Assembly: GCF_009176305.1 (NCBI RefSeq)
Contig: NZ_BLAJ01000002.1
Coordinates: 372,001 to 436,000, forward strand
Direction: 5' to 3'
DNA length: 64,000 bases
Source: Martinezella dioscoreae
Lineage (GTDB): Bacteria; Pseudomonadota; Alphaproteobacteria; Rhizobiales; Rhizobiaceae
Shown here: piece after piece, positions 35,009 through 43,715 of the stretch
How positions within the stretch are numbered: the stretch's first letter is position 1
Layout of the letters: each line of letters starts with the position of its first letter
The notes under the pieces: generated by a model
Seen by the model: only the letters and a program-made list of their open reading frames with translations
Database searches by the model: none
What the model was told of the DNA's origin: nothing
Program-made: the position numbers and the translations under genes

Positions 35009-35734
35009 TCAAATATCGAAGGCGCTCGGCAGGACCACGACGTCGCGGATCGTCACGTTGCGCGGACGTGTCAGCATGAACATGATGGCATCTGCGACTT
35101 CCTTGGGTTCGATCAAGGCCCCGGCCTCCTTGGCCTTGCGCAGGTTTTCTTCGGGCCAGTCGGCGAGCAAGGCACTGATGACCGGGCCTGGAGAGACAGA
35201 ACCGACTCGAACACCGCTCTTCAGAAGCTGGCGCCGCATGGCCTGGACGAAGCTGGTCATTGCCCATTTCGAGGGCGAATAGACGGGCTCCCAAGGGATG
35301 GCCGAATGGCCTGCGACCGAACTCGTGACGATGATATCGCCCGTACCGCGCCCGATCATATGCGGCGCGACGGTGCGGACATTCTTGATGACGACATTGA
35401 CGTTGAGGTTAAGCATCCTGTCTATGGCGTCGAGATTGGCTTCCACCAGGTCACCGCCAATATAGGTGCCGGCATTCGCATGAAAGATGTCGAGATGATC
35501 GACCTTGGCAAGGATGCCCTCCAGCAATCCGGCGCACTGCTCCGCGTCGAGCAGATCGACGACAAGCGGAATGGCAAGTTCGCCCAGGCGCTCGCACACC
35601 GATGCCAATGCTCTCTCATCGCGATCGATCAAGACGACCTTCGCCCCCGCCGCAACCATGGCTTCCGTCGAGGCCAGCCCGATCCCCGATGCCGCACCGG
35701 TCACCGCGGCGATTTTCCCCTTCAATTCGTCCAT
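35009..35734 (-). CDS. Short-chain dehydrogenase/reductase
   Basis: 241 residues. TGAASGIG is the cofactor motif, the NAG-type motif appears as HANAGTY, Ser lies in VTSSVAGH and the catalytic pair in YSPSKWA. Asp at the end of beta-2 (VLIDRDE) favours NAD(H). GGAGGAG precedes ATG 35734. It lies 11 bp upstream of the second SDR gene and 183 bp after the PfkB-kinase stop, all on the same strand, so a three-gene operon is plausible. The C-terminal part (NVTIRDVVVLPSAFDI) is like NADP/NAD sorbitol- and ribitol-type dehydrogenases. Confidence 0.84.
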   Translation of the reverse strand: MDELKGKIAAVTGAASGIGLASTEAMVAAGAKVVLIDRDERALASVCERLGELAIPLVVDLLDAEQCAGLLEGILAKVDHLDIFHANAGTYIGGDLVEANLDAIDRMLNLNVNVVIKNVRTVAPHMIGRGTGDIIVTSSVAGHSAIPWEPVYSPSKWAMTSFVQAMRRQLLKSGVRVGSVSPGPVISALLADWPEENLRKAKEAGALIEPKEVADAIMFMLTRPRNVTIRDVVVLPSAFDI

Positions 35735-35917
35735 GGTCTCCTCCTCCTTGGATTAAAACAGCTATCATTTACCGGCACTGCAGACCGGGTAATCATTGGC
35801 AAAGCTCGAGACAGTCTGCGACATCCACAGTGCGATCAGGTCAATCGCGCCTATGGAGCGGCCGTCGTCGAGCCGCCTGTACCTCCAAACCCGCCCCTTC
35901 GACGGAACGGATCCGCA

Positions 35918-36895
35918 TCAGGAACGTCTTTCCGTGGTTGCGATGAACGCGTCGAGTTGCTCTCGGGTGCCGGCCCCCTCCATCGGACCGACGACTGTGA
36001 CATTGCGGGCACCCGCCGCAGCCGCATAGGTCAGGGCGTCTGCCGCCGGCATGCCGAGCCGTCGGCAAGTGAGGTAGGCGCCACCGAAGCAATCGCCAGC
36101 ACCCGTCGGATCGATTTCCGCGACGATGAAGGCCGGCGCATCGATGCGCTCGCCTTCCCTGCTGTAATAAGTCGCGCCATCAGCCCCGCGCTTCAGCACG
36201 ATTTCCTTGACGCCGATTTCAAACAGGCGGCGGATCGCATTGGTTTCGCCCTCGACGCCGGCCGCGCGCTCGAGCTCCTCCCCGGAGGGCAGCAGCAGAT
36301 CGGCCACAGCCACGAGCCGGGCAAACCGCCGTTCGGTCGCCTCGTCGAGCTTGAGTTCCTTGCGAATGTTCGGATCGACGGAAAGCGTGCCGCCGCGGGT
36401 CTTGACGATATCGACGGCCTTGTCGATCACCTCACACGCGCTCGAAACGGATAGCGCCGAACCCATCACATGCAGGTGTCCGGCACGGTCAATGAGATTG
36501 CTGACGCCTTCGCTCCAGCCAAAGCGAGCAGCCGCTGACGTCGCGATATTATAGACGAAGTCGCGGGAACCGTCCTCGCGGTAGCGAACGAAGGCGCTGC
36601 CTGTCGGATAATCCGGATCGATGGATATTGCCGAGATATCGACGCCATCGCCCTTGAGCCTTTCGAGGTTCACGCGGCCGAAATCATCGGTGCCGACAGC
36701 GCCGATCATTGCCGCGCTGCCTCCAAGCCGACCGCACTGGGAAATGAAGATCGCCGGCGCGCCGCTCGCAAACGGTCCGACGAGCGGTTGTGCCTCCATG
36801 AAACCATTGCCGACCGTCGTGGCGACGATTTCCACGAGGATTTCCCCAACGCAGACCGTTGGGCCAAGCTGGTCGGGTGCCAGTACTGAACTCAT
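35918..36895 (-). CDS. PfkB-family sugar kinase
   Basis: 325 residues from ATG 36895, with AGGA 6 nt upstream; a longer frame from 36928 is less likely. The ribokinase-fold marks are [16 protein letters not shown] (signature 1) near residue 50 and [13 protein letters not shown] (signature 2, with the catalytic Asp) near 250. The ATP site is present in [14 protein letters not shown] order ([16 protein letters not shown]). Candidate substrates are 2-keto-3-deoxygluconate, fructose or a related ketose; the sequence does not decide. It is likely first in an operon with the two SDR genes. Confidence 0.82.
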   Translation of the reverse strand: MSSVLAPDQLGPTVCVGEILVEIVATTVGNGFMEAQPLVGPFASGAPAIFISQCGRLGGSAAMIGAVGTDDFGRVNLERLKGDGVDISAISIDPDYPTGSAFVRYREDGSRDFVYNIATSAAARFGWSEGVSNLIDRAGHLHVMGSALSVSSACEVIDKAVDIVKTRGGTLSVDPNIRKELKLDEATERRFARLVAVADLLLPSGEELERAAGVEGETNAIRRLFEIGVKEIVLKRGADGATYYSREGERIDAPAFIVAEIDPTGAGDCFGGAYLTCRRLGMPAADALTYAAAAGARNVTVVGPMEGAGTREQLDAFIATTERRS

Positions 36896-37299
36896 TGCAA
36901 TCCTGCTTTCGATACCTGTTGTTCTCAATCCGCGGCGGCGTGTCGTTGCGCTCCATCCTCATCGCAAGACTGATTGTTTTCCAGTAAAGAAATACTGGCG
37001 AAACATATATGCCGCGTTGAACGCCCGACCAGAAGCATTCTTCTCTTTCATGGCGATTTCAGCATTCGCAATGAATTCAATCATGATTCCAGCGGCTTGC
37101 GAGCGCGACCCTTCGACGCGGCAATTATGGATCGCCGGAACAGACGCCGTAGAATTCAGCGACTTGCGCTGTTTGCGGATGCCTCCGCCCGGCGAGAAAT
37201 TCGGTTCGCTTCGGATAGAACGCTGCATTTTCATGTTGACCCCCGCCGCATTCGCATCTTCGATCGGGAAACAGGCAGGAGATCGAAGAGGAAGTTCCG
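36896..37299. promoter_or_regulatory. Divergent gap between PfkB kinase and SDR genes
   Basis: This 404-bp stretch separates the leftward kinase operon from the rightward SDR gene and should hold both promoters. It has AT-rich patches at about 36965-37010 and 37060-37090. No regulator gene lies in it, and no clear palindrome or box can be named. Confidence 0.4.
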
Positions 37300-38025
37300 A
37301 TGAGTTTCGAAGGCAAAAGAGTGATCGTCACCGGCGCAGGCAAGGGCATCGGCCGAGTGACGACGGAAATGCTGATAAAACGCGGTGCACATGTCGTGGC
37401 ACTGACCAGAAGCGCAGCGGACGTCGCTTCCTTGCGCAATGAGCTGGGTTGCGAAGCCATTCAGGTCGATCTTGCCGACGCCGACAGAACACGTGAGGCA
37501 GCAATCGCTGCGCTTCCGGCAGATTATCTTGTCAACTGCGCAGGCACGACCGAGCTGCAGCCGTTCCTTGAGACCACGGTCGAAGCCTTCGACCATCTGC
37601 ATGCGGTCAACACCCGCGCGCCGATGATCGTGGCCCAGGAATTCGCTCGCTCATTGATCGGCAGAGGCCTTCCCGGCGCAATCGTCAATGTCTCCTCCAT
37701 TGCCGCCTTTATCGGCATACCGGATCATGCGTCCTATTGCGCATCGAAGGGCGGTCTGGACGGCCTGACGCGCGTGATGGCCAGGGAACTGGCGCCCAAG
37801 GGTATTCGCGTCAACGGCGTGCACCCGACGGTGACGCTGACACCGATGGCGGTCAAGGCATGGAGCGATCCCGAAAAGGCAGCACCCATGCGCGATCGCA
37901 TTCCGGCCGGCCGCTTTGTCGAACCGGCAGAGGTTGCGGAGGTAATCCTTTTCTTGCTTTCCGACGCAGCGGCCATGGTGAACGGCATCTCCATGCCGAT
38001 CGATGGCGGCTATATGATCGCCTGA
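37300..38025 (+). CDS. Short-chain dehydrogenase/reductase, L-xylulose reductase (DCXR)-like
   Basis: 241 residues. The cofactor loop is TGAGKGIG, the catalytic set Ser in NVSSIAAF and YCASKGG, and the ending NGISMPIDGGYMIA is that of the DCXR branch. ALTRSAADV after beta-2 resembles NADP-binding DCXR enzymes, which interconvert L-xylulose and xylitol or reduce dicarbonyls. GAGGAA lies 8 nt before ATG 37300. It is divergent from the PfkB kinase operon. Together the three SDRs, kinase and hydratase look like a polyol or acid-sugar catabolic group, without its own transporter in the window. Confidence 0.83.
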   Translation: MSFEGKRVIVTGAGKGIGRVTTEMLIKRGAHVVALTRSAADVASLRNELGCEAIQVDLADADRTREAAIAALPADYLVNCAGTTELQPFLETTVEAFDHLHAVNTRAPMIVAQEFARSLIGRGLPGAIVNVSSIAAFIGIPDHASYCASKGGLDGLTRVMARELAPKGIRVNGVHPTVTLTPMAVKAWSDPEKAAPMRDRIPAGRFVEPAEVAEVILFLLSDAAAMVNGISMPIDGGYMIA

Positions 38026-38133
38026 GATCATATCCACGGCATCCTGATAGAGATCAAACACCGGATGGAAGTCGCCGAAGAGGCTGAGATTCGACCGGGA
38101 GCTGATGCTACGGAACGCCTGGAAGGCTCGGCA

Positions 38134-38373
38134 TTAGGCTGCCGCCTCATAGATCAGATCTGGCGCGACGATCCATTCTCCCTGCCTGAGCGTCAGAACA
38201 TCGAGCCTGCCTTCGCGATCCCGAACGGCAATGCCGACGAACCGGTAGCGGCTGCCGTTTCTATCCACGACGGCAGCCGAAATAGGTTTGCCGTTGACAT
38301 AGCCGACAACAGGGCCTTCCTCCCTTGTTGCGGAAAGCAGGAAATATTCGTGAGGAATGTTCCGACTGACCAT
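38134..38373 (-). CDS. Small conserved-looking protein of unknown function
   Basis: 79 residues. Not recognised. The sequence is soluble and beta-rich (VVGYVNGKPISAAVVDRNG, RYRFVGIAVRDREG), with a pattern of alternating hydrophobic residues and glycine turns that suggests a small barrel or sheet. Codon use matches neighbouring genes. Its ATG shares one base with the stop of the 52-codon gene before it (TGATG at 38371-38375), so translation is coupled. It is the last gene after the hydratase gene. Confidence 0.6.
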   Translation of the reverse strand: MVSRNIPHEYFLLSATREEGPVVGYVNGKPISAAVVDRNGSRYRFVGIAVRDREGRLDVLTLRQGEWIVAPDLIYEAAA

Positions 38374-38531
38374 CAGCTCCGATCCCCACGCTGAAGGGTC
38401 AGGCCCACACTCGCCCCAGCGCCTTTCTGCGCGCGCGTGCGCTCACGCGTCGCTTGCTCGAGAGAGGATTTCGAGCGCGGACGCCTGTTCTTCTTGATCT
38501 CGACCACGAATGGCTTTCGCTGCGGCCGCAT
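38373..38531 (-). CDS. Very small basic protein, possible regulator or RNA/DNA-binding peptide
   Basis: 52 residues from ATG 38531, preceded by AAAGGA at 7 nt. A 61-residue version from ATG 38558 would start 1 nt after the hydratase stop. The peptide is strongly basic (MRPQRKPFVVEIKKNRRPRSK then an Ala/Arg/Lys helix) and has no Cys or membrane helix. Similar short Arg/Lys-rich peptides are frequent in rhizobial genomes without assigned function. It is coupled on both sides, to the hydratase gene and to the 79-codon gene. Confidence 0.55.
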   Translation of the reverse strand: MRPQRKPFVVEIKKNRRPRSKSSLEQATRERTRAQKGAGASVGLTLQRGDRS

Positions 38532-38559
38532 TATCCGTCCTTTCGACTTTTGATTCATT

Positions 38560-39330
38560 TTAATTGAAGACACATTCGACCTGGCCGAGCGGCCCGAAGT
38601 CGACGACCAAATGTTGGCCGGCGCAGACCTGGAGGACCGCAGTGCAGGAGCCGGTCGCCACGATATCGCTCGGCTCGAGCCGCCTGCCATTTGCCGCAAG
38701 CGCCGCGGCAAGCCACGCAACCGCGTTCAGCGGATTGCCCATGACCGCCGACGAGCTGCCGGACACCATGGTCTGCCGAAACAGAAACGCCGTGACCTCG
38801 ATTCTCGAAAGCGCGCCGATGTCCATATTTGCGGCATGGTCGCCGCAGAGCGTCGCGACATGCAGGCCAAAATCCGCAATCGCAGCGTTTGCGCCGGCAA
38901 ACGCTCGCCGCGTCCGGCGGCCGACGACCCCGATTGCAGGGCGGCAGCTCATGACCGCCTCGGCCACGCTATCGAGGGAGATTTGCTCGCCTTCGTCCGG
39001 AAATGACCTCAGCATCGTGAAAACGAACTCGCTTTGTATTCCAATGGTTCCCGGCGGCAGACGGAAGCTTTGCGCCCTCTTTTGCAGGGCGGAAGACGGA
39101 ATTTCTGAATAAATCGGCCCCTTAAGGCCGAGCGTCCGGCAAGACAGATCGCTCGTTCCCACAATCGCATAGCCCTTGCGCTCAAAGCCGAGTGCATCCT
39201 GCGCCGCGGCTTGGATGTCGTAAGCCTCATCTTCAGAGACGATCAGATCGAGCGGAAGATCGCAAAGTTCTTCGTGACGGCGACACTTCGCCAGAAGATC
39301 GGCTGTGGTATCCTTCAATTCGAAATACAT
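38560..39330 (-). CDS. 2-keto-4-pentenoate hydratase-like / fumarylacetoacetase-superfamily enzyme
   Basis: 256 residues from ATG 39330, with GGAG 7 nt upstream. MhpD-type hydratases add water to 2-hydroxypenta-2,4-dienoates or act as related decarboxylases in the cytoplasm. Evidence is the length, the N-terminal helical part (DDTADLLAKCRRHEELCDLP-like), YAIVGTSDLSCRTLGLKGPIYS, SEFVFTML for the metal-site Glu region, and VAWLAAALAANGRRLEPSDIVATGS, which is the family's C-terminal signature. Some metal-binding acidic residues usual in this family are hard to place, so the exact activity is open. Confidence 0.72.
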   Translation of the reverse strand: MYFELKDTTADLLAKCRRHEELCDLPLDLIVSEDEAYDIQAAAQDALGFERKGYAIVGTSDLSCRTLGLKGPIYSEIPSSALQKRAQSFRLPPGTIGIQSEFVFTMLRSFPDEGEQISLDSVAEAVMSCRPAIGVVGRRTRRAFAGANAAIADFGLHVATLCGDHAANMDIGALSRIEVTAFLFRQTMVSGSSSAVMGNPLNAVAWLAAALAANGRRLEPSDIVATGSCTAVLQVCAGQHLVVDFGPLGQVECVFN

Positions 39331-40131
39331 CTTCGCGCTCCAATCTCGACAACTGGCTTTCACGCAAAAATGGCTCGACACGCATAGCCGTTCCATTCGG
39401 CGCAATGCGCGAAAAAATTAAAATCTCATAGTGATTGCTTTTTCTCGTTGAATGATAGTGGCATCCCGTCGTTCCGTGCCTTACCGCTGCCGCTTTGGCT
39501 GAGACCGCCAGGCGGCGAAGCGACGCTCGAAGTGGAAGCCGTATCGGTCAGGAGACTGCGGCAAGGACGCGGACGTCATGGCATCGAACAGCATAATGGG
39601 TGCGCGGTCCGAGAGCATCGAGCCGCAGCCGCTATGGCTTCAAAGCCGACATAGCCATATTGGATGCCATCGGCCGCAGCGTTTCAGATCGTCCTGCTGG
39701 CTATGACGCCAGGGTCCGCTCAGGATTTCTTGCGCGCGGCCTGAAGGCAATCCATCTGCGCCGCGACCGGGCAAGCACAGGCGGATTCTGCCGGATCGTA
39801 CAACGGGACCAACCAGTACCGGCAGAGCACCGAATGCACGATCGAGGCCGACGCTATGGAGAATCGGCCCGCCTGTCTGCGTCCATTTTTGAACGCACCT
39901 ATGTTGTTTCGCTCCTCTGCTCACGGCATCCGGGAAAGGAGGTCACAGAGTTTTGGCGCGAATAGGAGAAGCGGATAAGGTAGCGGGATCCAGCGAAATT
40001 GACCGTCCTCGTTCCGGGCGGCGCCCCTCCCCAGGATTTTGTTGGCCTCAAACATGATTGAGGTCGCCGCGCGGGGTATCTTTCGGCATGATCGGCTGGA
40101 AAATCGCTGCCAATCCTTCACGAACCGATCA
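39331..40131. other. 800-bp stretch without a recognisable gene; probable decayed DNA
   Basis: No frame longer than about 120 codons on either strand looks real. A minus-strand segment around 39720-39830 reads WLVPLYDPAESACACPVAA before stops appear, which looks like a gene fragment but is not identifiable. The first part (to about 39440) is AT-rich and may be the hydratase promoter. The last part (39930-40131) contains GGAGGTC at about 39938 with no open frame behind it. Confidence 0.4.
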
Positions 40132-41175
40132 ATGCTCTTCATTCCATTTCCATTTGTCGTCGCCATTTTGCTCGTCGTTCTCTTTGCAGCCGTAAAGGCT
40201 CGAGACGATGAAGCACCACCCAATTTGCCTTTCCAGGCACTGATCCTTCTCAGTGCGTTTCAATCCACGCTTTCCGGTCTGCGATGGGGCTATGCCGTTC
40301 AGCCCGCCATGTATATCATGCCGGTGGCGGCCGCGATGGTGGCGCCACTTGCCTATCTCGGCGTCTCGAGACTGGTGCGCAAAAGCTCGCTCTCCCCACT
40401 TCAGCAGATCTGCCTGCATGCGCTGCCGGCCGGGCTCATTATCGTGCTGATCGCGGTGTGGCGCGACGCGATTGATATCGCCATCGTACTGATCGACATC
40501 GGCTATGCCGCGGCGATCCTGCTTCTCATGCGCTCGGGCACGGACGCGCTTCGCCTCGCGCCATTCGAAAATGCCGGTCCGACCTATCGGGCCGTCCTCT
40601 TTGCTGCCGGCGCTCTTCTTTTGTCGGCGATGGTCGATATCTTCATCTGGCTGGACTTCGCCTGGGCCGGTGGTGAATATGCGTTGCAGGTCATCAGCCT
40701 CGGAAATCTCGTGGGACTGGCCATCCTGGCCACAGCCGCCGCTGCAGCCAGCCGCAGCCACGCGCCCATCGACAAGGGAGGGGCTGTCCTGCCGCCTGAA
40801 ATCCTGCAGGACACCCAGACGCTTGATGCCGTACAGACGCTGATGAAGGAAAGACACTCCTATCGCGATGTCGATCTCAATCTCGACCGGCTGGCGCGCA
40901 AGCTTGCGATTCCCGCCCGGCAGATTTCCACAGCCATCAACCGCGCGACCGGCAAAAACGTCTCGCAATATGTCAACGAGTACCGGATCGCGGAAGCTTG
41001 CACGCTGCTGGCCGAAACCGGGAAGCCGGTGACGGAAATCATGTTCGATGTCGGCTTTCAGACCAAGTCGAACTTCAATCGCGAGTTCCGGCGCGTCACT
41101 GATACCACACCGCTCGAATGGCGCGACAAGTCGCGCAAATCCTCCCAGTCCACAGCCGCGCCAACAGCTGACTGA
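40132..41175 (+). CDS. AraC-family regulator with N-terminal membrane domain
   Basis: 347 residues from ATG 40132; a longer frame begins at 40039. Seven or so hydrophobic helices occupy about residues 1-215 (for example LFIPFPFVVAILLVVLFAAV and AILLLMRSGTDALRL). A linker follows, then the AraC helix-turn-helix pair (about 255-335): DLNLDRLARKLAIPARQISTAINRATG and ITEIMFDVGFQTKSNFNREFRR-like (here VTEIMFDVGFQTKSNF). Membrane-bound AraC regulators sense signals in or across the membrane. Target genes may include the adjacent desaturase-family gene; that is inference. Confidence 0.8.
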   Translation: MLFIPFPFVVAILLVVLFAAVKARDDEAPPNLPFQALILLSAFQSTLSGLRWGYAVQPAMYIMPVAAAMVAPLAYLGVSRLVRKSSLSPLQQICLHALPAGLIIVLIAVWRDAIDIAIVLIDIGYAAAILLLMRSGTDALRLAPFENAGPTYRAVLFAAGALLLSAMVDIFIWLDFAWAGGEYALQVISLGNLVGLAILATAAAAASRSHAPIDKGGAVLPPEILQDTQTLDAVQTLMKERHSYRDVDLNLDRLARKLAIPARQISTAINRATGKNVSQYVNEYRIAEACTLLAETGKPVTEIMFDVGFQTKSNFNREFRRVTDTTPLEWRDKSRKSSQSTAAPTAD

Positions 41176-41331
41176 ATCGCGATCGGGCACGATCCAGAAC
41201 GTGTTTAACCTCTCTCCAATCCGGCCGGCATGGCTTTAACCAATTTTTAATCATCAAGTTGAAGCAACCGCCATTCCCGGATAAAGGGAGGATATCGCCT
41301 CCTCCATCGTTCCGTGGATAGCAAATTGACA

Positions 41332-42153
41332 ATGGAAAATTTGCTTCAATTGCTTGATTTCATGGAGGAGTACACCGATCGCATTCTTCCGGTCGCGTTC
41401 CTGTTGCTCGCCGCAGAGATCATCTTTCCGAAGTCTCGCTATACCTATGTATCGAGGCTTCGCGGCGCCATCTTCTGCGTGACGAACATCCTCATAACCA
41501 AGGCAAGCCTGACACTCTTCTACTGGTTTTGGGCGGGCATCGGCATAAAGCCGCTGTTTGCGATCGACCTAACATTCCTCTCGAAGTTTTCGAACGCATG
41601 GCCACTCCATCTGCTGGGCGCCATAGCTGCTTCTTTTCTCGTTCTGCAGGTCAGCGAGTTCTTCTACTATTGGTTCCACAGGCTACAGCATAGCAATAGC
41701 TTCTTCTGGCGCTTCCATGCCGAGCATCATTCGCTCGAGGAAATGAGCGCCTTCAACAGCAACCACCATTTCAGCGAGGAGATCTTCAGGATTCCGTTTC
41801 TGATCATTCCCGTCTCGCTGCTCTTCGATTTCAAACAGGACTATGTTCCCTGGATCTGGGTGTTCTTCGTGCGCTGGCAAGGCTATTTCGAGCATAGCTC
41901 GACGCGACTGAATCTGGGCTGGGTTCGTTACGTCTTTCCCGACAATCGCTTTCACCGTATTCACCATTCGGTCGAGCGACAGCACTTCAACAAGAATTTC
42001 GGCAGCGGCTCGGCGATCTGGGACATTCTGTTCGGGACCGCCTATTATCCGAAGGCCGCGGAATGGCCCGATGTCGGCTTGCCCAATATCCGGGAGCCGC
42101 AAAACTTGACCGAATTTCTCGTCCGACCGTTTCGACGCGGCAGGCATAGCTAG
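41332..42153 (+). CDS. Sterol desaturase/fatty acid hydroxylase-superfamily membrane protein
   Basis: 273 residues from ATG 41332; GTG 41314 is an alternative and neither has a good ribosome-binding site. Three to four membrane helices and three histidine clusters show a diiron enzyme: HRLQHSN, HAEHH (with SLEEMSAFNSNHH), and HRIHHSVERQHFNKNFG. Such enzymes insert hydroxyl or double bonds into membrane lipids. The phrase SEFFYYWFHRLQH and FGTAYYPKAAEWPDVGL near the end are typical of bacterial members. The GGAGGATATCGCCTCC hairpin lies just upstream (41287-41302). Confidence 0.82.
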   Translation: MENLLQLLDFMEEYTDRILPVAFLLLAAEIIFPKSRYTYVSRLRGAIFCVTNILITKASLTLFYWFWAGIGIKPLFAIDLTFLSKFSNAWPLHLLGAIAASFLVLQVSEFFYYWFHRLQHSNSFFWRFHAEHHSLEEMSAFNSNHHFSEEIFRIPFLIIPVSLLFDFKQDYVPWIWVFFVRWQGYFEHSSTRLNLGWVRYVFPDNRFHRIHHSVERQHFNKNFGSGSAIWDILFGTAYYPKAAEWPDVGLPNIREPQNLTEFLVRPFRRGRHS

Positions 42154-42282
42154 AACGCAGGCTGTTTCAATTTCAGGATTTTCCTCACGCTTTCAGCCCA
42201 ATGCTCGGTCTAAAAACACGCCTTCGTTAGAATTTTAGATAAACCTAAAAGCGGTCATCAAGACCACGGCTCTACCATCGAT

Positions 42283-42765
42283 GTGTCTGGCCGAACAAGG
42301 TTCGGCGGCACCATGACAGTGCCAAGGCATCCTGGAATGGGTTTCGCCTCAGACGATTGCACTTTTGAATGGGGAGTCCCGAAGGGGACAAAGTGCTCAA
42401 TGCCTCTATCAGCATTTCTTCGTCGCCGTGCAGCGATGGCGGTCCGCGTGCATGACACCTTATGTACATTCATCGACGGCACGATTGTCGCCCGGGCGGA
42501 TAATTGGCGCCCAGTTCGCGATAGCGACGATACGCGCCGCGCGCTCGGTCATACCTCATATCGTGGCGAATTGGTGCCGGTCTACGATCTGGCGACGAAG
42601 ATGGGCAACAAGCCCTCAAGGAGCTGTGAAATCGCCATCATCAAGACGACTGGCGGCTATGTCGCATTTCTGATCGACGAATTCATCGGCAGCACGTCGG
42701 CGGCGAGCGAAGCCATCCGCCTTTCGGAACTCGACATTTTTGGCCGCGAGCGTGTAGCCGTATAG
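42283..42765 (+). CDS. Stand-alone CheW-like domain protein
   Basis: Up to 160 residues. The C-terminal 110 residues have the CheW pattern: an SH3-like strand pair with TSYRGELVPVYDLATKMG followed by SCEIAIIKTTGGYVAFLIDEFIG and a final SELDIFGRERVAV. CheW adaptors couple receptors to CheA, but no chemotaxis gene is nearby. The first 50 residues are unlike CheW and the start is unsettled: GTG 42283, ATG 42313 or ATG 42400. A short or partly decayed copy is possible. No signal peptide or membrane segment is seen. Confidence 0.6.
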   Translation: MSGRTRFGGTMTVPRHPGMGFASDDCTFEWGVPKGTKCSMPLSAFLRRRAAMAVRVHDTLCTFIDGTIVARADNWRPVRDSDDTRRALGHTSYRGELVPVYDLATKMGNKPSRSCEIAIIKTTGGYVAFLIDEFIGSTSAASEAIRLSELDIFGRERVAV

Positions 42766-43186
42766 CGTCGCTTTCCCGATGCCAAAGAAGGCGGCTGGGA
42801 ACGCGCTTCCGCAAGCCATGAAGAAAGTCATCTCTTCGCAGGAGCCACCTGCCGCACTTCCTGTACACTATGACCAGCCGCGGCCAAATTCCGGAACAGA
42901 TTTTCAACATGGCGCACGACTGAAGCCATGCACGCCTTTATGTCTCAGCAATAACGGCCAATCTCGGAAATATTTTCTCCATACTTCACTTAAATTGGCA
43001 GATCCAGCAATCGCAAGGGGCTTCGTTACCAGATATTGTCGATCAAGGTACTAGACATTCGGAATTCGACGGACATAAACTTGATAGATGAACGCGTGCC
43101 AGAAAAAGAGAGCGATCATAGCCTTGATCTCAACCGGAACGGCCACGTCGGTGCTGACGGCTCTCCCTTGGATATGGAGCTGATGA
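42766..43186. other. Intergenic, no gene recognised
   Basis: The stretch is moderately AT-rich toward 42960-43060. A minus-strand frame running from 43632 to 43051 ends in MIALFFWHAFIYQVYVRR but has no ribosome-binding site and atypical composition, so I do not call it. No clear terminator is visible after the CheW-like gene. Confidence 0.35.
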
Positions 43187-43372
43187 ATGCTGTATGATCC
43201 AAACATATCCCGATCGCGCTGGCCGCTGCCGTTTCGCCGGCAGTCATGGGAGACATTGGTTGGTTTGGTCTCCGTAATCCTGCTGGTCGGGATCATATGT
43301 GCAAACCTGGCGAGCACCTGGACCACGGAGCGAAATGTATCGGTGGCTTCTTCGAGCCGCGCCGCACATTGA
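43187..43372 (+). CDS. Putative small single-pass membrane protein
   Basis: 61 residues. ATG 43187 follows GGAG (43176-43179) at 7 nt, a good site. A basic stretch (RSRWPLPFRRQSW) precedes one hydrophobic helix, LVGLVSVILLVGIICANLA (about 24-42), and a short polar tail. It has the size and shape of bacterial small membrane proteins, but there is no recognised family. It stands alone in a poorly coding region, so chance is possible. Confidence 0.4.
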   Translation: MLYDPNISRSRWPLPFRRQSWETLVGLVSVILLVGIICANLASTWTTERNVSVASSSRAAH

Positions 43373-43715
43373 CGGATTGAGATCGCTCCGCCGTGAATGC
43401 GCGGCGATCGCAAGCCTTTGTCGGATTGGCTTCCTGTATCCGTCGACATCCAGTAGCCGGTTCCGGTATTTGCGAACAGAGGGCTGCAGGCAGTCAATCC
43501 CTGTATTCCATCACCGAAATCAGCTTTGAGCGTGATGAATTTCCACATATTCCCGATGAAGACCGTCCGCGTGAGGCTTTGGTCCAGTGCATCGCGCGAC
43601 CCTCGCCCCAATGTCACTCGACTGAAGCCCATGGAAAGGAACCGACTGCGCCGAAGCTCTGTTTTACCGACAGCTCCGTCAATGACGGACGAAGAGAAGG
43701 TGAAAGGAGATTCTG
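43373..43715. other. Intergenic, no gene recognised
   Basis: This 343-bp stretch lies between the small membrane ORF and the DUF1236 gene. The last 30 bases carry a GAAGGTGAAAGGAG ribosome-binding site for the DUF1236 gene. Nothing else is recognisable. Confidence 0.35.

Noticed and set aside
43051..43632. A 193-codon minus-strand frame ending in a hydrophobic segment
   Set aside because: No ribosome-binding site, irregular composition and no known domain; overlaps a better small plus-strand ORF. It may hide a decayed gene but cannot be supported.
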